Shown here in pieces: positions 1-5,229 of a stretch of 6,037 bases of DNA. Numbering within the stretch: position 1 is the first letter of the stretch; the number at the start of each line of letters is the position of its first letter. The DNA is from an uncultured Propionibacterium sp. Its GTDB lineage: Bacteria > Actinomycetota > Actinomycetes > Propionibacteriales > Propionibacteriaceae. The notes under the pieces are model-generated. The model was given only the letters and a program-made list of their open reading frames with translations. It made no database searches and was not told where the DNA came from. Made by a program: the position numbers and the translations under genes. The stretch spans positions 1 through 6,037 of the forward strand of contig CALHWB010000006.1 of the NCBI GenBank assembly GCA_938036835.1, read 5' to 3'.

Positions 1-1500
1 ATGGTCATGAACCTGGACAAGTGCATCGGCTGCCACACCTGCTCGGTCACCTGCAAACAGGCCTGGACCAACCGCACGGGCACCGAGTACATCTGGTTCA
101 ACAATGTGGAGACGCGCCCGGGGGTCGGCTATCCGCGGGCCTGGGAGAACCAGGAACGCTGGCGCGGCGGCTGGCGGTTGACCGACAGCGGACGACTCGT
201 CCCCCGGCAGGGCGGCCGGCTGGCGAGCCTGGCGAAGATCTTCGCCAACCCCACCATGCCGGGCATGCTCGACTACTACGAGCCGTGGACCTATGAATAC
301 GACCGGCTGCTGGCGGCCCCGGCCGGTTCGGCGAATATCCCGGTAGCCCGGGCAAAGTCGCGGATCACCGGCGAGCACATCGACACCATCGAGTGGGGCC
401 CGAACTGGGACGACAACCTGGGTGGCTCGCTGGAAACCCTGGACGCCGATCCGGTGCTGACCCAGATGAACCTGCGGGTGGCCAAGACCATCGAGGATTC
501 CTTCATGTTCTACCTGCCGCGCATCTGCGAGCACTGCCTGAACCCAACCTGCGTGTCGGCCTGCCCATCGGGTGCGATGTACAAGCGCGTCGAGGACGGC
601 ATCGTGCTGGTCGATCAGGATCGCTGCCGTGGCTGGCGGATGTGCGTATCCGCCTGCCCCTACAAGAAGGTCTACTTCAACCACGAGTCCGGTAAGGCCG
701 AGAAGTGCACATTGTGCTATCCCCGGCTGGAGGCGGGGCAGCCGACGGTCTGCTCGGAGACCTGCGTGGGACGGCTGCGCTACCTCGGGGTGCTGCTCTA
801 CGACCCCGACCGGGTATCCTGGGCCGCCAGCCAGGCCCACGAGCAGGATCTCTACCGCGCCCAGCGCGAGATACTGCTAGACCCGAACGATCCCGAGGTC
901 GTCCGGGCGGCCCAGGCCAGCGGCATCCCGCACACCTGGCTGGTTGCCGCGCAACGCTCGCCGATTTGGCAGCTGATCAGCACCTATGAGATTGCGTTGC
1001 CCCTGCACCCCGAATTCCGTACCCTGCCGATGGTGTGGTATGTGCCACCGCTCAGCCCGGTCGTGGACGCCGTCACCGCGACCGGCAGCGACGGCGAAAA
1101 CCACAAGGTGCTGCTCAGCGCGATCGCCCAGCTGCGCATCCCATTGGAATACCTGGCTGGGCTGTTCACCGCCGGTGACCCGCGGCCAGTCGAATTGTCG
1201 CTGCGCCGGCTGGCCGCGCTGCGTTCCTATATGCGTGGCATCTTCATGGGTGAGCCGGGGGACGAATCGATCGCGGCCGCGGTCGGCATGGATGGGGCGA
1301 AGCTGGCGGAGATGTACCGGCTGCTGGCCATCGCGAAGTACGACGACCGCTATGTGGTTCCGACCGCCAACCCGGATATGCCCCGCGGTATCGCGGAACT
1401 GACCGGCTGCCCGGTGGGCTATGACCAGGAGATCTTCCCGGCGCCGGCACCCGGCAGCACCTCGGGCAGGCGGATGCTGCCGCTGGAGGTTCTCAGATGA
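1..1500 (+). CDS. narH: Respiratory nitrate reductase beta subunit NarH (5' partial)
   Basis: NarH carries electrons from the cytochrome b subunit NarI to the molybdenum subunit NarG through four iron-sulfur clusters, on the cytoplasmic face of the membrane. All four cysteine groups are visible in the 499 residues present: C8, C11, C14, C18; C176, C179, C184, C188; C209, W212, C215, C219; and C236, C239, C251, C255. The tryptophan at 212, in the motif CRGWRMC, replaces a cysteine and marks the [3Fe-4S] site typical of NarH. WYVPPLSP and the C-terminal region also match the family. The first visible ATG aligns with about residue 9 of the E. coli protein, so the true start lies roughly 8 codons upstream and the gene is cut by the window edge. 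The stop overlaps the narJ start (ATGA). No key residue is missing. Confidence 0.97.
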   Translation: MVMNLDKCIGCHTCSVTCKQAWTNRTGTEYIWFNNVETRPGVGYPRAWENQERWRGGWRLTDSGRLVPRQGGRLASLAKIFANPTMPGMLDYYEPWTYEYDRLLAAPAGSANIPVARAKSRITGEHIDTIEWGPNWDDNLGGSLETLDADPVLTQMNLRVAKTIEDSFMFYLPRICEHCLNPTCVSACPSGAMYKRVEDGIVLVDQDRCRGWRMCVSACPYKKVYFNHESGKAEKCTLCYPRLEAGQPTVCSETCVGRLRYLGVLLYDPDRVSWAASQAHEQDLYRAQREILLDPNDPEVVRAAQASGIPHTWLVAAQRSPIWQLISTYEIALPLHPEFRTLPMVWYVPPLSPVVDAVTATGSDGENHKVLLSAIAQLRIPLEYLAGLFTAGDPRPVELSLRRLAALRSYMRGIFMGEPGDESIAAAVGMDGAKLAEMYRLLAIAKYDDRYVVPTANPDMPRGIAELTGCPVGYDQEIFPAPAPGSTSGRRMLPLEVLR

Positions 1501-2147
1501 ACCCATCCGATCGGCCAGCGCCGGTGGATCACCAGCGGCGACGGGTGGTCTGCATGGCCTGCTCGCTGCTGCTCGACTACCCCGGGGAACGATTGGGCGA
1601 TCAGATCGCGGCCGTCCGGGCTGCGCTTGGCGAACTGCCGGACGAACTGGCCGCGCCCATCGAGCGGTTCTGCACCGCAGCCGAGCGGCGCGGGCTGCGG
1701 TCGCTACAGGAACACTATGTGGCGACCTTCGACCAGCGTCGCAGATGCGCCCTCTATCTCACCTACTATACCCACGGGGACACCCGGGGACGCGGTCAGG
1801 CCATCCTGGCCTTCCGGGAGGTGCTGGCCCGGGCCGGCTTCGAGGAGACTCGCGGTGAACTGCCCGACTATCTACCGATCGTCCTGGAGTTGTGCGCCCG
1901 GGACGAGTCCGGGACCGGGACCGATCTGCTGGCCGCGAATCGGGAGGGCATCGAGGTGATCCGCCGGGGACTGCACGAGGCCGGCTCCCCCTACGCACAA
2001 TTGCTGGATGCCCTGGCGGCTAGCCTTGGCGAGCCCAGCGCGGCCGTGTTGGCCGCCTGCCGGGCACTGGTCAGCCAGGGCCCGCCCGCCGAACTGGTGG
2101 GCATCGGTGATCTGACTGCAACGCCGTATCCGATGAGGGAAAGGTGA
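1497..2147 (+). CDS. narJ: Nitrate reductase assembly chaperone NarJ
   Basis: NarJ is a cytoplasmic chaperone that binds NarG, helps insert the molybdenum cofactor and supports membrane attachment of the complex. It is not part of the mature enzyme. The 216-residue product is close to the usual family length. It carries the conserved block from YVATFD at about residue 74 through RRRCALYLTYYTHGDTR to residue 97, followed by ELPDYLP at 121-127. It is largely helical, with no signal peptide or membrane segment. The start is supported by a GGAGG at 1485-1489, seven bases before the ATG, and by a 4-base ATGA overlap with narH, which suggests translational coupling. Its stop overlaps a GTG start for narI. 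The position between narH and narI is the standard narGHJI order. Confidence 0.96.
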   Translation: MNPSDRPAPVDHQRRRVVCMACSLLLDYPGERLGDQIAAVRAALGELPDELAAPIERFCTAAERRGLRSLQEHYVATFDQRRRCALYLTYYTHGDTRGRGQAILAFREVLARAGFEETRGELPDYLPIVLELCARDESGTGTDLLAANREGIEVIRRGLHEAGSPYAQLLDALAASLGEPSAAVLAACRALVSQGPPAELVGIGDLTATPYPMRER

Positions 2148-2869
2148 CCGCGATGTCCGTCCTGTCGACCCTGCTGTGGGTGGTGCTGCCCTATGTGTCG
2201 ATCGTGTGCCTGTTCGGCGGCCTGGTCTGGCGCTACCGCAACGACCAGTACGGCTGGACCAGCCGGTCCAGCGAGTGGCATGAACGCGGCATCCTGCGCT
2301 GGTCCTCTCCGCTGTTCCACTTCGGCATCCTGTTCGTGGCCGGTGGGCATGTAGTGGGGTTGGCGGTGCCGGCCTCGCTGACCGAAACCTTGGGGATCTC
2401 GGCGGAACTCTACCATCTGGGCGCCACCGTGCTGGGCTCGGTGGCCGCGATCATGACCCTGGTTGGGCTGTCCGGGCTGCTCTACCGGCGGGTCGTGATC
2501 AAATCGGTCCGGCTGGCAACCACCCGGCTGGACATCGTCACCTACCTCCTGCTGGGCATTCCCATCGTCTTGGGCGCCATCGCAACCATCAGCACCCAGA
2601 TCTTCGGCGGCGACCACGGCTACGACTACCGCGAGACGATCAGCGTATGGTTCCGGTCGATTCCGGCATGCCATCCGCGTCCGGAACTGATGGCCGGGGT
2701 GCCGATCGCCTTCCGATTGCACATCGTCGCCGGCATGCTGCTGTTCTGCGTGTGGCCATTCACCCGGCTGGTGCATGTCGTGTCGGCCCCGGTGGGTTAT
2801 GTGACCCGCCCGCATATCGTCTATCGTTCCCGGAGTGGGACGGTGCCGGTTCAGCAACGCGGTTGGTGA
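2144..2869 (+). CDS. narI: Respiratory nitrate reductase gamma subunit NarI (cytochrome b)
   Basis: NarI is the membrane anchor that oxidises quinol and passes electrons through two b-type hemes to NarH. The 241-residue product has five hydrophobic segments, at about residues 10-29, 57-78, 92-113, 130-150 and 186-205. The four expected heme-ligand histidines are present: H59 (LFHFGI), H69 (GGHVVG), H193 (FRLHIV) and H211 (RLVHVV), matching H56, H66, H187 and H205 of E. coli. The start is uncertain. GTG at 2144 overlaps the narJ stop and has GAGGG at 2135-2139. The in-frame ATG at 2153 has AAAGG at 2140-2144 with 8-base spacing and would shorten the protein by three residues. The C-terminal tail is polar. 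It is the last structural gene of the nitrate reductase set. Confidence 0.95.
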   Translation: MTAMSVLSTLLWVVLPYVSIVCLFGGLVWRYRNDQYGWTSRSSEWHERGILRWSSPLFHFGILFVAGGHVVGLAVPASLTETLGISAELYHLGATVLGSVAAIMTLVGLSGLLYRRVVIKSVRLATTRLDIVTYLLLGIPIVLGAIATISTQIFGGDHGYDYRETISVWFRSIPACHPRPELMAGVPIAFRLHIVAGMLLFCVWPFTRLVHVVSAPVGYVTRPHIVYRSRSGTVPVQQRGW

Positions 2870-2906
2870 GCATCCGCACCGCCGCCGAGGCAGGACCGGC
2901 GGATGC
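2870..2906. repeat. Perfect 8-bp inverted repeat directly after narI
   Basis: GCATCCGC at 2870-2877 is repeated as its exact reverse complement GCGGATGC at 2899-2906, with 21 bases between. The left arm begins at the first base after the narI stop. It lies in the only gap between narI and the HTH-MoaD gene (70 bases). No run of T follows, so it is not a standard intrinsic terminator. It could be an RNA hairpin that separates expression of the two gene groups, or a binding site for the adjacent regulator. Neither role is shown by the sequence alone. Confidence 0.5.
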
Positions 2907-2928
2907 CAGCCGAACGGACTCAACCTCC

Positions 2929-2933
2929 GGGAG
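2929..2933 (+). promoter_or_regulatory. Ribosome binding site that fixes the HTH-MoaD start
   Basis: GGGAG lies six bases before the ATG at 2940. An alternative in-frame ATG at 2835 lies inside narI and would add 35 residues (arginine-rich, unlike any known domain) encoded by narI sequence and the gap. The site and the clean domain boundary favour the start at 2940. Confidence 0.7.
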
Positions 2934-2939
2934 CAGCCC

Positions 2940-3926
2940 ATGACCACCGCAACACCGCAGAGCCCACCGACCGGGCTCAATGACCTGCTGATGCTAGTGG
3001 CCCAGTTGACCACCGCCCAACAGGCTCTGCTGCGCCGGATATCGGCGCATTCGGCGCCGGTGACCGTGGCCGAACTGGCCGCCGAGAGCGATCTGCATGT
3101 CAGTTCGGTACGCGAGACCTTGGACGGCCTGCTGAGCCTGGGCCTGGTCATCCGTGAGCGGCTGCCCGCCAACGGTCGCGGGCGGCCGGCCCTCGGCTAT
3201 CTCGCCTATGCCCCCGCGGATCCCGCGCTACCGGCCCACATCCTCACCCAGATAACCGGTGCGCTGTTCCAGTGGCTGCGCGAGGCCAGCGAAGACCCGG
3301 TCTCGGTGGCCCACCAGATCGGCCGTAACTGGGGAAACCACGCGCTGGCCGCGATGCAGGTGCCCAGGCATACGACCGGGGCGGCGGCGTCCCCGGGTTT
3401 CCAGTTGGCCGATCACATGAACAAGATCAGGCTGTTCCTGACGGCGTTCGGTTTCGGCGCCGTCCCCCATCCCCGGATCACCACCGCGTTGGTGCTCAGC
3501 GCCTGCCCGTTCACCGAGCCGGCCAGTCCGGATCCGCTGGCGTTGGCGATGCGCCATGGCATGGTGATCCGCGTCCTGGAGCAGACGGCCTGCGACAGCG
3601 CCGATATCGAATACCGCGAAGACCCCCACGATCCGCTGCGCTGCGAGGTGATCCTCACCCCCCGTCCGGCTGCGCTCGGGGAGAAGACCACGATCACCGT
3701 GCGCTACTTCGCCGGTGCCGCGGAGGCCGCCGGCACCGATTCGGAGCGTGCCGAGCCGGCCGGCACGCTGGGCGAGTTGGTCGACCGGCTGGGCAACCGG
3801 CGCCCAAGGCTGGCCGCGGTGCTGGCAGTCAGCACCTTTCTGGTCGATGAACGTCCGGCGAGCCGGGAATCCCAGCTGCCGACCGCCGCGATGGTGGATG
3901 TGCTGCCACCGTTCGCGGGAGGTTGA
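2940..3926 (+). CDS. Winged-helix regulator fused to MoaD sulfur-carrier domain
   Basis: This 328-residue protein has two parts. Residues about 13-90 form a winged helix-turn-helix: the turn covers about 42-66 (TVAELAAES, then recognition helix VSSVRETLDGLL), followed by a wing and the GRGRPALGY motif at 79-87 typical of COG2345/SufR-like regulators. Residues about 91-240 match the effector region of that family, including ALVLSACPF near 189. Residues about 250-328 are a full MoaD domain: it starts ITVRYFAGAAEAAG, has a middle FLVDE and ends PPFAGG, with the Gly-Gly tail free at the C-terminus. MoaD is the small subunit of molybdopterin synthase; its last glycine is adenylylated by MoeB, becomes a thiocarboxylate, and donates sulfur within MoaE. 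The following moaE and moeB-like genes fit this, and no other moaD is in the window. There are only three cysteines: 189, 218 and 235. That the DNA-binding and sulfur-carrier functions are coupled is inference. Confidence 0.9.
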   Translation: MTTATPQSPPTGLNDLLMLVAQLTTAQQALLRRISAHSAPVTVAELAAESDLHVSSVRETLDGLLSLGLVIRERLPANGRGRPALGYLAYAPADPALPAHILTQITGALFQWLREASEDPVSVAHQIGRNWGNHALAAMQVPRHTTGAAASPGFQLADHMNKIRLFLTAFGFGAVPHPRITTALVLSACPFTEPASPDPLALAMRHGMVIRVLEQTACDSADIEYREDPHDPLRCEVILTPRPAALGEKTTITVRYFAGAAEAAGTDSERAEPAGTLGELVDRLGNRRPRLAAVLAVSTFLVDERPASRESQLPTAAMVDVLPPFAGG

Positions 3927-3931
3927 GCGGC

Positions 3932-3970
3932 CGGCCTGGGCGGTGTGCCGGCCAGGCCGCGGCCACCGCC
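3932..3970. repeat. Overlapping inverted repeats before moaE
   Basis: Two pairings are possible in the 97-base gap between the HTH-MoaD gene and moaE. CGGCCTGG (3932-3939) pairs perfectly with CCAGGCCG (3952-3959). Alternatively, GGCGGTG (3939-3945) pairs with CACCGCC (3964-3970), extended by GCCG (3947-3950) with CGGC (3960-3963) after one bulged T. The right arm of the first lies in the loop of the second, so the two hairpins exclude each other. There is no T run after them, so this is not a standard intrinsic terminator. The gap shows no convincing promoter. In GC-rich DNA such pairings also arise by chance. Confidence 0.4.
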
Positions 3971-4012
3971 TGCCGCCATAACCGCCCCCGGCCAGCGCCG
4001 ATGTCCGACCAT

Positions 4013-4018
4013 AAGGAG
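4013..4018 (+). promoter_or_regulatory. Strong ribosome binding site of moaE
   Basis: AAGGAG lies five bases before the GTG at 4024. It is the best Shine-Dalgarno match in the window and settles the GTG start of moaE. This gene does not overlap its upstream neighbour, so it needs its own initiation signal. Confidence 0.8.
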
Positions 4019-4023
4019 AACCC

Positions 4024-4443
4024 GTGATACCCAGGATCGACGCCGGGATCGTCGATACCCCGCTGGTGCCCGCCCAGCGCACGGCCGGCGGCGACGATCG
4101 CTGCGGGGCCGTGGTCGATTTCGTGGGGGTGGTCCGCGAGCGGGATGCCGGCCGCCGGGTGGCAGCGATCGACTATTCCGCCCACCCCAGTGCCACCGGA
4201 ACGCTGCGCGCGGTAGCCGAACGGTTCGCTCGGAGCCCGGGCGTGCATGCCGTCCGGGTCTGGCATCGCACCGGTCGTCTAGTGGTGGGCGATGTCGTCA
4301 TGGTGGTCAGCGTGGCCGCCGAGCACCGCGCCCAGGCGTTCGGCGCCGCCCAGGCGATAGTGGATGCGGTCAAGGCCCAGGTGCCGGTGTGGAAACGCCA
4401 GGAGTTCGCCGACGGCACCCATGCCTGGTCGGGTCTGCCCTGA
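4024..4443 (+). CDS. moaE: Molybdopterin synthase large (catalytic) subunit MoaE
   Basis: MoaE pairs with two MoaD chains in a heterotetramer that adds the two dithiolene sulfurs to cyclic pyranopterin monophosphate, giving molybdopterin. The 139-residue product has the family motifs in order: FVGVVRE at 33-39 (R38 corresponds to the active-site arginine R39 of E. coli), DYSAHPSA at 50-57, HRTGRLVVGD at 81-90, the AEHR at 99-102, and the catalytic lysine pair K117 and K124 in VKAQVPVWK. It is slightly shorter than E. coli MoaE at the C-terminus, which is common. It begins with GTG after a strong AAGGAG. Its partner MoaD is encoded just upstream as the C-terminal domain of the regulator fusion, so the synthase formed here would carry DNA-binding domains unless these are removed. 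The stop overlaps the next ATG by one base (TGATG). Confidence 0.95.
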   Translation: MIPRIDAGIVDTPLVPAQRTAGGDDRCGAVVDFVGVVRERDAGRRVAAIDYSAHPSATGTLRAVAERFARSPGVHAVRVWHRTGRLVVGDVVMVVSVAAEHRAQAFGAAQAIVDAVKAQVPVWKRQEFADGTHAWSGLP

Positions 4444-5219
4444 TGGGTGCGGTGCGGATTCCACTGATCGGCCGGATCGTCGTCCGGGATGACGACGATC
4501 CGGTCCTGGCGCGGCATCGGCGCAACTGTTCGATACCCGGGTTCGGCGCGCCGGGTCAGGCGCGGCTGGCGGCCGCCCGGGTGTTGGTGGCCGGGGCAGG
4601 CGGGTTGGGCTCACCGGTGTTGCTGTATCTGGCGGCCGCCGGGGTGGGGACGCTGGGCATTTGCGATTCCGGCCGGGTCGATGTCTGCAATCTTCAGCGG
4701 CAGGTGCTGCACGGCGAGGCCGATATCGGCGTACCGAAGCCGCAGTCGGCGGCGCGCCGGCTGACCGGCCTCGACGCCAGCCTGCGCATTGAGCAGTTCC
4801 CGCATGTCACAGTGGAGTTCCTGGCGGCCCACGGGCGCGCTTGGGATCTGGTGATGGATTGCACCGACAGCTTCGCCGCCAAATATCTGGTGGCCGACTG
4901 GTGCGCCGAGGCCGGGTTGCCGCTGGTGTGGGGCACGGTGGTCGGCATGCGGTATCAGGTTTCGGTTTTCTGGTCGCGGCCGCCGGCCGGTTTGCCGGCG
5001 ACCAGTCTGCGCGGGCTCTATCCGGTGCTCCCAGAGCCCGGTTCGACCCCGGCCGGCGCCGAGGCCGGGGTGTTGGGCCCGGTGGCCGGGCTGGCCGGCA
5101 CGATAATGGCCACCGAGGCGATCAAGCTGCTGGCCGGCATCGGGGAGCCCTTGATCGGCCGGGTGCTGGTCGGCGATGCAGGCCGGGGACGATCCGACAC
5201 GCTGACCTATGCGGAGTGA
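4443..5219 (+). CDS. moeB: MoeB/ThiF-type adenylyltransferase for MoaD, atypical
   Basis: MoeB-type enzymes use ATP to adenylylate the C-terminal glycine of MoaD, preparing it for sulfur transfer. The 258-residue product matches in length a MoeB without a rhodanese domain. Visible residues include the arginines in RHRRN (24-28), the nucleotide loop GAGGLG (51-56), D75, NLQRQ (83-87), K99 and DCTDS (139-143) with the metal-binding-type D142. Two usual features are absent. There are no CxxC pairs for structural zinc, and the cysteine found in SCAEAGVLG-like motifs of many relatives is a glycine here (G205, in PAGAEAGVLG). E. coli MoeB does not form an essential covalent intermediate, so adenylylation can still be expected. 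The start at 4443 overlaps the moaE stop; no strong ribosome site precedes it, suggesting coupled translation. ThiF acting on ThiS is an alternative, but the neighbours favour MoaD. Confidence 0.85.
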   Translation: MGAVRIPLIGRIVVRDDDDPVLARHRRNCSIPGFGAPGQARLAAARVLVAGAGGLGSPVLLYLAAAGVGTLGICDSGRVDVCNLQRQVLHGEADIGVPKPQSAARRLTGLDASLRIEQFPHVTVEFLAAHGRAWDLVMDCTDSFAAKYLVADWCAEAGLPLVWGTVVGMRYQVSVFWSRPPAGLPATSLRGLYPVLPEPGSTPAGAEAGVLGPVAGLAGTIMATEAIKLLAGIGEPLIGRVLVGDAGRGRSDTLTYAE

Positions 5220-5224
5220 GAGGA
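5219..5224 (+). promoter_or_regulatory. Ribosome binding site of moeA
   Basis: AGAGGA lies five bases before the ATG at 5230 and directly abuts the end of the moeB-like gene. It supports this start, and therefore the long N-terminal region of MoeA, over later in-frame GTG codons such as the one at residue 28. Confidence 0.65.
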
Positions 5225-5229
5225 ACACC

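Noticed and set aside
2835..2939. N-terminal extension of the HTH-MoaD protein from an ATG inside narI
   Set aside because: The extra 35 residues resemble no domain and would overlap narI by 35 bases; the ATG at 2940 has a well-placed GGGAG.
1991..3172. Long open frame of 393 codons on the minus strand opposite narJ, narI and the regulator
   Set aside because: Low-complexity, arginine- and histidine-rich translation with no recognisable motif; it lies opposite three confidently identified genes and is expected by chance in GC-rich DNA.
3932..3970. H-type pseudoknot formed by the two overlapping pairings
   Set aside because: The connecting loops would be zero to one base long across stems of 8 and 11 pairs, which is not sterically reasonable; alternative hairpins are the better reading.
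3927..4023. Molybdenum cofactor riboswitch or promoter before moaE
   Set aside because: The gap is short, I see none of the expected Moco RNA architecture, and no -35/-10 pair with proper spacing is visible (only an isolated CATAAC at 3977-3982).
3228..4082. Minus-strand open frame of 284 codons opposite the regulator-MoaD gene
   Set aside because: Antisense shadow of the fusion gene with no recognisable domain.
3945..4442. Upstream extension of the moeB-like frame through moaE
   Set aside because: The sequence before 4443 in this frame is an arginine- and glycine-rich shadow of moaE; the MoeB-like homology begins after the ATG at 4443.
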